From assembly GCF_015207735.1 (NCBI RefSeq), contig NZ_JADEWG010000047.1:1-43258 (forward strand): 43,258 nt of DNA, in the 5' to 3' direction. Origin of the DNA: [Phormidium] sp. LEGE 05292. Its GTDB lineage: Bacteria; Cyanobacteriota; Cyanobacteriia; Cyanobacteriales; Aerosakkonemataceae. Below the pieces are notes generated by a model. That model worked only from the letters and a program-made list of their open reading frames with translations, did no database searches and was not told the origin of the DNA. This document shows positions 32,968 through 41,165 of the stretch, in pieces. The position numbers were made by a program, and so were the translations under genes. Every line of letters begins with the position of its first letter. The stretch's first letter is position 1.

Positions 32968-35900
32968 ATGATTTTTTCTATATCCGACTTCTTCATCAGG
33001 CGACCAGTCTTTGCCACAGTTTGTTCGATCATTATTACTATGGTTGGAGCAGCTTGTATTTTCTTATTACCTGTCGCTCAGTATCCAGAAATCACCCCGC
33101 CTCAAGTAACAGTTACCTCTAATTATATTGGTGCTAACGCTTCCGTTGTTGAGTCTACTGTCACCAACATTTTAGAAAGAGAACTCAACGGTATTGAAGG
33201 TGTGAAATACATTAAATCTACTAGTGCTAATGATGGTACTAGCAGTATTTCTTTAACTTTTGATTTGGAGCGAAATCAAGATATTGCCGCAGTAGATGTC
33301 CAGAACCGAGTTTCTTCTGTTTTATCCAGATTACCAGGGCCAGTACAACAAACGGGAGTCAGGGTAAATAAAGAAACGAGCGGCTTTTTATTGGCGATCG
33401 GACTTTATGCCGACAATAATCAATACAACGACTTATATCTGAGTAACTATGCCGACTTGTACATTACCGATGCCTTAAAAAGAATCAAAGGTGTTGCTAA
33501 TGTGCAGATATTTGGGGAACGCACTTATGCAATGCGTTTGTGGTTAGATCCTAATCGTTTAGCAAGTCGTGGTTTAACACCTCAAGATGTGGTAAATTCA
33601 CTGCGTCGGCAAAATTTGCAAGTAGGTGCAGGACAAATTGGACAACAACCAGCACCACCAAATCAACAGTATCAACTTGCCGTCGAAGCGATAGGAAGAT
33701 TTAAAGATGCTAATGAATTTGCCGAGTTGGTAATTAGAACTGGTGAAGATGGGAGTTTAATTAAATTAAAAGATGTCGGTAGAGCCGAATTAGGTGCAGA
33801 AAATTATAGTTCAGTTTTGCGATTTGACGGACGCAGAGGGGTTGGTTTAGGAATTAGTCAATTAACAGGTAGTAACGCTTTAACTGTGGCGCACGCTGTC
33901 AAAGTAGCTATGGCAGAATTAGCGCCAAGTTTTCCTCCAGGAATTAAATATGCCGTCGCTTACGATACCACCCTATTTATTGAAGCAGGAGCCGAGGAAG
34001 TAGTAATTTCCTTACTTCAAGCCATTGGTTTAGTAATCCTAATTATTTTTCTGTTTTTGCAGGATTGGCGATCGACTCTGATTCCTAGTATTGCAATTCC
34101 AGTAGCTTTACTGGGGACTTTTATGTTTGTCAAATTACTAGGATTTAATATTAACACATTGACCTTATTTGGTCTGACTTTGGGTTCAGGTCTGGTGGTG
34201 GATGATGCGATCGTAATTGTAGAAGATGTCTCCCGCAGACTTCAAGAAAAAGATATTAACCCAGTCGAAGCTGCCATTGAGTCAATGAATGAGTTAATGG
34301 GTGCAGTTATTGCTACTTCACTAGTACTAATAGTCATGTTTGTACCAGTGGCATTTTTCCCTGGTACAACAGGACAATTGTACAAGCAATTTGCCTTAAC
34401 GATCGCTTTTTCAGTAACAATTTCTACCTTTAACGCTATTACTCTCACTCCAACTATTTCCGCTTTACTACTGCGAAGAAGCCAATCACATAACCACTGG
34501 TTTTTTCGTCCAATTAACTGGGTAATTGAACAAATTAGAGCAGTTTATGGTTGGTTGCTACGTATAGTAACCAAACTGAGATACATTATTCTCGTTTTGT
34601 TTGTTGTAGCTTTGGGCGCTACTTATTGGTTGTTTACGATCGTCCCTGGAGGATTTCTTCCTCAAGAAGACCAAGGCTACTTTATTACTATCGTTCAAGG
34701 GCCGGAAGGAACTTCTCTAAATTACACTGAAAAAGTCTTAGAACAAGCAGAAAGTATTCTCAGAAAACAACCAGATGTAATGAATGTGTTTGCCATTGGG
34801 GGCTTTAGCTTTAGTGGCGCAACACCAAATAATGGCTTGATTTTTACAACTTTAAAACCTTGGGAAGAACGGAAAAGACCTGACCAATCATCACAGGCAA
34901 TTATTGGTAGTCTTTTTCCCCAATTAATCTCAATTAAAGAAGCGACAGTCATCCCATTTGCGCCACCAGCAATTCAAGGGTTGGGTAACTTTGGAGGTTT
35001 TGAATTCCAACTCCAAGATAGAAATAATATTGGGTTTAGAGCTATGGAAGAAGTAATGGGTCAATTCTTAGGTAGAGCCAGCACTTATCCAGGTACTCCT
35101 AATAACCAAGCACCGCCACAATTAGTCGGATTGCGACCTAATTTTAATGGGAATACACCTCAGTTAGTTGTAGAAGTCGATCGCAACAAAGCCAACGCCC
35201 TGCAAGTTTCTTTAGAAGATATTTTTAGTACTTTGCAGATTTTCTTAGGCTCACAATATGTGAATGATTTCAATCAGTTTAACCGGAGTTATCGGGTGTA
35301 TGTCCAAGCCGATCAACAATTCCGCTCAAATCCAGAAGACATCAGTAAATTTTATGTGCGCTCGGCAACTAACGAAATGGTTCCGCTGAGTAACATAGTG
35401 AAAGTTACCCAAACAACAGCGCCATCAGTTATCTCCCATTACAACTTATTGAGGTCTATAGAAATTAATGGTTCTGGAGCACCAGGAGTAAGTTCTGGAC
35501 AAGCAATTCAAGCTATGCAAAACATAGCCAAAGAAGTCTTACCCAGAGGTTTTGGTTATGAATGGTCTGGTTTGACTTTAGAAGAAATTCAAGCCGGAGG
35601 ACAATCAGTTTTAATTTTCGGTTTTGGATTTATCGTTGTGTTTTTGGTGCTAGCAGCCCAGTATGAAAATTACATCGATCCATTCATAATCATGTTGAGT
35701 GTACCTTTAGCAATTTTTGGCGCATTATTAGCAGTATTATCGAGGGGGTTTGCCAATGACGTTTATACTCAAATTGGTTTGTTAATGTTGATCGGTATGG
35801 CAAGTAAAAATGCTGTACTAATTGTCGAATTTTCTAACCAATTGCGAGAGCAAGGTGTACCAACTATCAAAGCAACTATTGAAGCTTCTCAACAACGGAT

Positions 35901-36303
35901 GCGACCGATTTTGATGACAGCTTTATCTACTATTATTGGGACTTTACCATTGGCGATCGCTACTGGTGCAGGTGCAGCAGCACGCCAGTCCTTGGGTACG
36001 GCTGTTATTGGCGGAATGTGCATCGCTACAGTCTTAAGTTTGTTAGTAGTACCAGTACTCTATATTGTCATTAAGAACATAGAGGATCTCTTCCGTAAAC
36101 GGACTCACAAACCAACTGTAACTCCAGCCAAAAAACCAACTCAAATACCAAAAGCTCAAACTTTACTCTATTACCGTCATGGGAAAAATTCAGACAATCA
36201 TGATTCTTCTAATGGTAATGGTAATGGATTTCATCCCCAGGATAATTCTCCAATAACTCAGGAGCCTCGGAAAACCGATCGGCATAATTCACCAGAAAAA
36301 TAA
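32968..36303 (+). CDS. RND multidrug efflux transporter, HAE1 family
   Basis: This 1111-residue protein is an AcrB-like proton/drug antiporter. It starts FSISDFFIRRPVFATVCSII, typical of HAE1 pumps, with 12 expected membrane helices and two large periplasmic loops. The proton relay residues are retained: the aspartate pair in GLVVDDAIVIVED and the lysine in GMASKNAVLIVEF. A cytoplasmic tail of about 75 residues (NDHDSSNGNGNGFHPQDNS) is low-complexity and longer than in AcrB. Substrate cannot be predicted. It works with the adaptor encoded just upstream. Confidence 0.95.
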   Translation: MIFSISDFFIRRPVFATVCSIIITMVGAACIFLLPVAQYPEITPPQVTVTSNYIGANASVVESTVTNILERELNGIEGVKYIKSTSANDGTSSISLTFDLERNQDIAAVDVQNRVSSVLSRLPGPVQQTGVRVNKETSGFLLAIGLYADNNQYNDLYLSNYADLYITDALKRIKGVANVQIFGERTYAMRLWLDPNRLASRGLTPQDVVNSLRRQNLQVGAGQIGQQPAPPNQQYQLAVEAIGRFKDANEFAELVIRTGEDGSLIKLKDVGRAELGAENYSSVLRFDGRRGVGLGISQLTGSNALTVAHAVKVAMAELAPSFPPGIKYAVAYDTTLFIEAGAEEVVISLLQAIGLVILIIFLFLQDWRSTLIPSIAIPVALLGTFMFVKLLGFNINTLTLFGLTLGSGLVVDDAIVIVEDVSRRLQEKDINPVEAAIESMNELMGAVIATSLVLIVMFVPVAFFPGTTGQLYKQFALTIAFSVTISTFNAITLTPTISALLLRRSQSHNHWFFRPINWVIEQIRAVYGWLLRIVTKLRYIILVLFVVALGATYWLFTIVPGGFLPQEDQGYFITIVQGPEGTSLNYTEKVLEQAESILRKQPDVMNVFAIGGFSFSGATPNNGLIFTTLKPWEERKRPDQSSQAIIGSLFPQLISIKEATVIPFAPPAIQGLGNFGGFEFQLQDRNNIGFRAMEEVMGQFLGRASTYPGTPNNQAPPQLVGLRPNFNGNTPQLVVEVDRNKANALQVSLEDIFSTLQIFLGSQYVNDFNQFNRSYRVYVQADQQFRSNPEDISKFYVRSATNEMVPLSNIVKVTQTTAPSVISHYNLLRSIEINGSGAPGVSSGQAIQAMQNIAKEVLPRGFGYEWSGLTLEEIQAGGQSVLIFGFGFIVVFLVLAAQYENYIDPFIIMLSVPLAIFGALLAVLSRGFANDVYTQIGLLMLIGMASKNAVLIVEFSNQLREQGVPTIKATIEASQQRMRPILMTALSTIIGTLPLAIATGAGAAARQSLGTAVIGGMCIATVLSLLVVPVLYIVIKNIEDLFRKRTHKPTVTPAKKPTQIPKAQTLLYYRHGKNSDNHDSSNGNGNGFHPQDNSPITQEPRKTDRHNSPEK

Positions 36304-36626
36304 CCTCTGAACATCAGGAGTCAAGAGCCAAAATTCTCTGAACTCCTGACCCCCTCTGCTGCATCCCTCTTAGTGAGGGAGTTTGTCCAAGATTTCTCTA
36401 TTGAAAAATCAATCACCAGGCAAAAATATCCTGATTTAACAACTAACTGAGGAAAATTGACTAAATTAGCTAAATTGCCTGAACCTTTAGTTAAATTTGA
36501 CACAGCAAAGCGTCACATTAATTATTGATTGAGTTATTGAACAGAAAATAACTGTAAATTAAAATTTTGATAGCCTACTCATTACTTGGAGTAGCTTTTC
36601 ATTGTAAATAGTTGGACTGGGGAATT
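36304..36626. other. Region between RND operon and peptidoglycan-binding gene
   Basis: A short stem TCAGGAGT (36314-36321) and ACTCCTGA (36342-36349) just after the transporter stop is a possible weak terminator without a T-run. The rest is AT-rich and should contain the promoter of the next gene. Confidence 0.45.
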
Positions 36627-37751
36627 ATGGAAAACCTTATTTACATACATCTGGCAAGTTGCCAAGCAGAAAACAACGAGGATGTAAACTTTAGTGCTAA
36701 TTTAGACAATGTAAAGTCTTACCAGAAAATAAACTGGAAAAACATAGGCAAAACAGCCTGGATTCATTTACTTAGCTTAGTACTCACAATTAGCACTGTA
36801 GGAATTGCTACCAAAGCTATGGCCCAAATGAGCCAAGGTACCAAAGGCTCAGAAGTAGCAGAACTTCAGACAAATTTACAAAAACTAGGCTATTTCGATC
36901 GCCGCCCTACCGGACACTTTGGCCCCTTAACCAAAGAAGCTGTGATTCGCTTTCAGCAAGATGAAGGAATAACAGCAAATGGGATCGTTGAAAGCACAAC
37001 TCTTGCTGCCTTAGAACGGAAACTTCAGAACAATACCACAGTAGCTCAAACCACTCCTGAACCGGAAACAGAAAAAAGCGCACAAACAGCTGAGCCGAAA
37101 ACAGAAAAAGCCACACAAACAGCGATCGATCCGAACAAACAACCGAATTTACGGCGGGGTGCCGCAGGCCCATCTGTTAAAGCCTTACAACAACTTTTAA
37201 ATGATGCAGGTGTTTACAATGGTTCTATTGATGGTAAGTTCAATCTGGAAACTGCCATAGCAGTTAGGCAATTTCAACGCACTAATCGCTTAATGGTTGA
37301 TGGTATTGTCGGACCTAATACTTGGGCAGCTTTGGTTAAAGGCGGTACGACTCAACAAGCACTAGATCCCACTTTTAATAATTCTCCTTTTACTAATGGC
37401 TCCTTAACTGATAATGCCGACAAACCTGTAAGTAATAACAGAACTTTAATTCAAGCTAGCCTAAAAATAGGCGATCGCGGTCAGGAAGTCAAAGACATAC
37501 AACAACGTCTCAAAGCTTTAGGCTATTACAAAGGCAATAACACAGGCAGCTTTGGCTCCTTAACTAAACAAGCTGTAACTCGTTTCCAAAAACAAGCCGG
37601 ACTCACACCTAACGGAATTGTAGACAGCAGCACCAAAGCCGCTTTATTCACAACTATTAATGGTGTCAACGACCAAACAAATGCGGCACTCAATGCCGAG
37701 CCAAAGTCATCAGCAGTTGGTGAAAATGCTCCTCCCTTCCAACAGCCATAG
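36627..37751 (+). CDS. Exported protein with three peptidoglycan-binding (PG_binding_1) domains
   Basis: The 374-residue product has a hydrophobic export segment (TAWIHLLSLVLTISTVGIAT, about 50-75). Three PG_binding_1 domains follow: GSEVAELQTNLQKLGYFDRR, GPSVKALQQLLNDAGVYNGS and GQEVKDIQQRLKALGYYKGN. Low-complexity linkers (TEKSAQTAEPKTEKATQT) separate them. The ATG at 36627 has GGGG upstream; a TTG 15 bases earlier is less likely. No enzymatic domain is present, so it likely anchors to or senses the cell wall. It converges on furA, as alr1690 does in Anabaena sp. PCC 7120, where read-through yields a furA antisense RNA. Confidence 0.88.
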   Translation: MENLIYIHLASCQAENNEDVNFSANLDNVKSYQKINWKNIGKTAWIHLLSLVLTISTVGIATKAMAQMSQGTKGSEVAELQTNLQKLGYFDRRPTGHFGPLTKEAVIRFQQDEGITANGIVESTTLAALERKLQNNTTVAQTTPEPETEKSAQTAEPKTEKATQTAIDPNKQPNLRRGAAGPSVKALQQLLNDAGVYNGSIDGKFNLETAIAVRQFQRTNRLMVDGIVGPNTWAALVKGGTTQQALDPTFNNSPFTNGSLTDNADKPVSNNRTLIQASLKIGDRGQEVKDIQQRLKALGYYKGNNTGSFGSLTKQAVTRFQKQAGLTPNGIVDSSTKAALFTTINGVNDQTNAALNAEPKSSAVGENAPPFQQP

Positions 37752-37852
37752 CTATTGCAGTTATCGGTCTAAAACGGGATTTTTTGGTCACAGAAGGCTT
37801 GGTCAGAGGAGGTAGGGAGAATTGAAGAGCTAGTTAGTTAAATTATCTTCCC

Positions 37853-38009
37853 CCCATCTCCCCAGGGCTAATTCATGGTCAACAGAGAAATTGATTTGTG
37901 AAGGAAAGATAATGCAAACAACGGAAAAATCATCTTTCCCCTTGTCCCCTTGTCCCCCCATCCGTTTAATTTTCTTTGATGACCATGAATTAGCCCTGCC
38001 CATCTCCCC
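37853..38009. mobile_element. Candidate MITE between the peptidoglycan-binding gene and furA
   Basis: Perfect 18-bp terminal inverted repeats AGGGCTAATTCATGGTCA (37864-37881) and its reverse complement (37980-37997) bound a 134-bp non-coding element. An identical 11-bp direct repeat CCCATCTCCCC (37853-37863 and 37999-38009) flanks it, one extra base from the right end. It has the look of a target duplication, though the flank is C-rich. Inside, GGAAAGAT and ATCTTTCC also pair. Confidence 0.6.
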
Positions 38010-38055
38010 ATCCTCCATTTCCCCATTTCCCTGAATGGGCTCGACCTTTTTGTTT

Positions 38056-38511
38056 TTAAATAGGTAGCAAAGCCCGTTGACAAGCAGGACAAATCGCATG
38101 AATAGTAAGTTGGCAATCAAGTAGCTGATATCCTTCTTTTTCTGCGGTTTTAGTTCCTATTTTCAAAATTGCATCATTTTTAAATTCCACCGTTTTATTA
38201 CAACGCACGCAAATCAGGTGGTCGTGATGATGGGGATAAGGCTGGTTTAGCTCATAATGTTTATGTCCTTCGCCCAATTCCAACTCACGCAGGATACCCA
38301 TTCTCGCCATTAATTTCAGGCTGCGGTAAATTGTAGATAAGCTAATTGGTTCCCCTTGGCTTTCTAATCGGTGATAAAGATCCTCAGCACTTAAATGATC
38401 GCCTCTGGGTAATTCTTGGAAAAGGTGTAGAATGGTTTCCCGTTGGGGAGTTAAACGCCAACCTCTTTCATTTAGCTCAGCTTTCAGTGAGGATGCTGTA
38501 TAGACTGGCAT
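38056..38511 (-). CDS. furA: Ferric uptake regulator FurA
   Basis: This 151-residue Fur-family repressor controls iron and redox genes. The winged-helix DNA-binding half contains RGWRLTPQRETILHLFQELP and ISLSTIYRSLKLMARMG. The metal/dimer half has the histidine-rich PYPHHHDHLICVRC. Cysteines fall at 101, 104, 133, 141 and 144, exactly the positions reported for Anabaena FurA, including the redox-active CXXC pairs CVRC and CPAC. Two ATTNTCAA-TTGARAAT palindromes precede the start, suggesting autoregulation. The convergent peptidoglycan-binding gene could produce an antisense transcript. Confidence 0.93.
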   Translation of the reverse strand: MPVYTASSLKAELNERGWRLTPQRETILHLFQELPRGDHLSAEDLYHRLESQGEPISLSTIYRSLKLMARMGILRELELGEGHKHYELNQPYPHHHDHLICVRCNKTVEFKNDAILKIGTKTAEKEGYQLLDCQLTIHAICPACQRALLPI

Positions 38512-38517
38512 GATCTC

Positions 38518-38547
38518 ATTCTCAAGAAAGGTACAGTTATTGAAAAT
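38518..38547. promoter_or_regulatory. Candidate Fur operator 1, proximal to furA
   Basis: ATTCTCAA and TTGAAAAT arms spaced by 14 bases lie 7 to 36 bases before the furA ATG. It resembles the sites at 38567-38595 and 39207-39235. Confidence 0.4.
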
Positions 38548-38566
38548 AATAACTAATTAGCGATTT

Positions 38567-38595
38567 ATTTTCAAGAAACTTAGACTATTGAGAAT
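38567..38595. promoter_or_regulatory. Candidate Fur operator 2 upstream of furA
   Basis: Arms ATTTTCAA and TTGAGAAT are spaced by 13 bases. It matches the site before the second fur gene at 22 of 29 positions. A minus-strand TATAAT (38609-38604) lies right beside it as a likely -10 box, so binding would block furA transcription. Confidence 0.45.
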
Positions 38596-38639
38596 TTATC
38601 TTAATTATACTAGGGACTTGGATTCCTCAGCTTATAGGG

Positions 38640-38740
38640 CGATCGATATGCCTACGGCAGGCTATGCCAACGCAAACAAGACCAATTGCTTGGTAGCAGC
38701 GAGGGCCATCCCTGGCGCAAAGCTTCTGGACAAACAGTAT
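38640..38740. repeat. Short dispersed repeats overlapping the 3' end of the second fur gene
   Basis: ATGCCTACGGCAGGCTATGC (38648-38667) is a known-looking cyanobacterial palindromic repeat. The adjacent GAGGGCCATCCCTGGCGCAA (38701-38720) has the same repeat-like style. They encode the aberrant last 20 or so residues and the stop codon of the fur paralog. Confidence 0.5.
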
Positions 38741-39152
38741 GAATAGTCAGTTGACAGTCTAACAGATGCAGCCCAGCTTTTTCTGTTTGTTTCAAGCCAA
38801 CTTTCAAAATCGAATTATCTTTAAATTCGATCGTTTTGTTGCATTGAATACAAACTAAATGATGATGATGATTAGGATAGGGCTGATTGATTTCATAATG
38901 CTTGTGTCCTTCTGCTAGTTCCAATTCTCGGAGAATGCCCATTCTCGCCATTAACTTTAGGGTACGATAAACCGTCGATAGGCTGATTTTCTCACCTTGA
39001 CCTTGTAGCACAGAGTAAAGCTCTTCCGCACTCAAATGCTTCCCTTCAGGAAGGTCTTGAAAGACTTGCAAAATAGTTTGTCTTTGGGGAGTTAAACGCC
39101 AACCTTTTTCATTCAGTTCAGCTTTAAACGAGCCTGATGTATAGGTACTCAT
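38652..39152 (-). CDS. Fur-family paralog with altered C-terminus
   Basis: A 166-residue paralog of the adjacent FurA. The DNA-binding half (KGWRLTPQRQTILQVFQDLP, LSTVYRTLKLMARMG) and the HHHHLVCIQC region are intact. Cysteines at 101, 104, 133 and 141 match FurA. The one at 144 is gone: after TIHTVCPE the chain reads ALRQGWPSLLPSNWSCLRWH, unrelated to Fur and encoded by repeat-like DNA. It lacks the second CXXC, so zinc or redox behaviour is probably changed. It may be a decaying duplicate or one with a new role. Its upstream region shares a palindrome with furA. Confidence 0.85.
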   Translation of the reverse strand: MSTYTSGSFKAELNEKGWRLTPQRQTILQVFQDLPEGKHLSAEELYSVLQGQGEKISLSTVYRTLKLMARMGILRELELAEGHKHYEINQPYPNHHHHLVCIQCNKTIEFKDNSILKVGLKQTEKAGLHLLDCQLTIHTVCPEALRQGWPSLLPSNWSCLRWHSLP

Positions 39153-39206
39153 ATTGACGTTCTCAGAAAGCCTTCTATTCAGGAAGGATACACAATATTG
39201 CTACTC

Positions 39207-39235
39207 ATTTTCAAGAACTTTTACTTATTGAAAAT
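39207..39235. promoter_or_regulatory. Candidate Fur operator upstream of the fur paralog
   Basis: Arms ATTTTCAA and TTGAAAAT are spaced by 13 bases, about 55 bases before the ATG. It is the counterpart of 38567-38595. Another Fur-box-like stretch, TTATTGATAATC, lies at 39377-39388. Confidence 0.42.
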
Positions 39236-39413
39236 TAATTTCTAAAAGCATCTAATAAAATTAAGATTATTGAGAAGTTTTTTGATTAAATAAAGCAGAG
39301 CAAAAATTAAAACCTTTGTTATAAAAGGCTTCTGAGGCAAACTGAGATTTTTAACCTAATATTAAGAAAATTATAATTATTGATAATCGGATTTTAAATC
39401 AAGAGTTTACTTG

Positions 39414-39447
39414 CTAAAAAAAATGACCGAGAAAAAAATCTCGGTCA
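39414..39447 (-). terminator. Rho-independent terminator of sigC
   Basis: The 9-bp stem TGACCGAGA / TCTCGGTCA with a 6-base loop is followed on the minus strand by a run of nine T residues (39423-39415). It lies about 35 bp after the sigC stop. Confidence 0.9.
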
Positions 39448-39480
39448 ATGGAGACAAACACAATGAACTAACTGAAAAAC

Positions 39481-40719
39481 TTAACCAAAAGATTCAAGAT
39501 AGTCACGAACACGATTACGGCGTTTAGGTTGACGTAATTTTTGTAGAGCTTTGGCTTCAATTTGTCGGACTCGTTCGCGAGATAGATCCAACGCCCGACC
39601 AATTTCTGCTAAGGAGTAGGAGCGGCCATCTTCTAAGCCAAAGCGCATGAGAATCACATCTCTTTCCCTACTAGTTAAGTCAGCTAAAAGCTGCTGTAAG
39701 TCACGGTAGAGAGCTTCCCGCATTAAAGTATCTTCAGGAGAAATTTCTTCGGTGGGTAGCAGGTCGCCTAGTTCGGTATCTTTTTCTTTCCCGACTTTAG
39801 TTTCAAAGGAAACAGAGCGGGGAACGCGGAAGAGAACTTCCCGGACTTGCAAAGGTGTCATTTCTAGTTCCTTTGCTAAATCTTCTAGAGTGGCGGTGCG
39901 ACCTTTTTCTTGAGAGATTTTACGCTGGGCTTTTTTTATTTTGTTGAGTTTTTCGGTAATGTGGACTGGAAGACGAATGGTGCGGCTTTGAGTGGCGATC
40001 GCACGGGTGATTCCTTGACGAATCCACCAGTAAGCATAAGTGCTGAAGCGATAACCTTTCGTGGGGTCAAACTTCTCAACAGCTCGCTCCAATCCCAAAG
40101 TACCTTCTTGGATCAAATCCAACAATTCCAAACCACGATTTTGGTATTTTTTAGCGACAGACACAACTAAGCGCAAATTTGCCTTAATCATGTGATCTTT
40201 CGCCCGAATCCCTTCAGTTTGAATTTGTTCTAGTTCTTCAATAGTTAAATCTACTAATTCTGCCCAACGGCGTTTTCCGGTAGCTAAAATTGGCTTAAGT
40301 TCCGCTACTGTTATTCCCGCAGCATTTGCCCATCTTTCAAAAGAGGGACGATGACCTAAATTAGCCGCTAGGCGGTCGTGAATTTCAATCAATTCTACAT
40401 ATTGCCGGAGTACCCCATCTTCCTCTTGGGCAGCCAGATCTCGTAATTCCAGCAACCGCATATAGCGCTGGACTTGTTGGGCTTCCGAAACTTCTTCATC
40501 TCGCCCTAACAAACGCACTCGACCAATATCTTGGAGATACAAACGAACTAAGTCGTTGGTACGACGGTTAGGACTTTTTGCTAAATTGGCAGTTTCTTCT
40601 TCCTCCATCTCTAAATCAACTATATCCCTAACTGTTGGTTCCATTTCATCTAACTGAAAGCTAGGGGCTTCTGGTTGACTATTGTAGGTGGCATCAGTGG
40701 TATAAAAGGTTGCTGGCAT
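39481..40719 (-). CDS. sigC: Group 2 RNA polymerase sigma factor SigC
   Basis: This 412-residue sigma factor shows region 1.2 (DLVRLYLQDIGRVRLLGRDE, near 55), then a long insert of about 90 residues (LRQYVELIEIHDRLAANLGH) typical of SigC. Region 2 has NLRLVVSVAKKYQNRGLELL and RFSTYAYWWIRQGITRAIAT, and region 4 ends with LDLSRERVRQIEAKALQKLR. The MPATFYTTDATYN start at ATG 40719, with GAGG upstream, agrees with Anabaena SigC from memory. Other in-frame starts exist at ATG 40791 and GTG 40833. SigC is linked to stationary-phase and nitrogen/carbon responses in cyanobacteria; regulation here is unknown. Confidence 0.92.
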   Translation of the reverse strand: MPATFYTTDATYNSQPEAPSFQLDEMEPTVRDIVDLEMEEEETANLAKSPNRRTNDLVRLYLQDIGRVRLLGRDEEVSEAQQVQRYMRLLELRDLAAQEEDGVLRQYVELIEIHDRLAANLGHRPSFERWANAAGITVAELKPILATGKRRWAELVDLTIEELEQIQTEGIRAKDHMIKANLRLVVSVAKKYQNRGLELLDLIQEGTLGLERAVEKFDPTKGYRFSTYAYWWIRQGITRAIATQSRTIRLPVHITEKLNKIKKAQRKISQEKGRTATLEDLAKELEMTPLQVREVLFRVPRSVSFETKVGKEKDTELGDLLPTEEISPEDTLMREALYRDLQQLLADLTSRERDVILMRFGLEDGRSYSLAEIGRALDLSRERVRQIEAKALQKLRQPKRRNRVRDYLESFG

Positions 40720-41165
40720 AGTGATTGCCTCAACTGCTCCGGATGACAAAGGGGCTTTTTGAATTCGGCGATTGGTTTCTGGTGTGGGCATCTTTACATG
40801 ACGAAATATAATCTTGATAGTTGCCCTACTCACTCATAAGACTTCCAGTGATGCACTCTGGAGCTTGACGACTACCGTCTTTAGTAGCACATAATTATCT
40901 TTCCCATAATTAGTAGAATAGATAACAGTGTTGTCTCATAAAATGAAAATTTCCAGACGGAGTGTGTGAACTTTGTGTATCGTAAGCTAGTATAAAGGGA
41001 CATCATGTAAGTCTTGAGTGACCTCTGTCTGAGGGTAAGTTAATCTACATCACTAGGTAGATGAGTTCCCGATCACTTTCTAGCTAATAGCGGGAATTTT
41101 ATTAAAGATATATTACAAAAATCCCTAAAACATTATTAGCTGTGATAGTAAAAAAAATTCAAGGA
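40720..41165. other. Promoter region between sigC and gpsA
   Basis: AT-rich gap with minor inverted repeats (ATCTAC 41043 / GTAGAT 41057; TCCCG 41067 / CGGGA 41092). It must contain the sigC promoter and the 3' end of gpsA transcription. Part may be coding if the upstream sigC starts are used. Confidence 0.45.
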
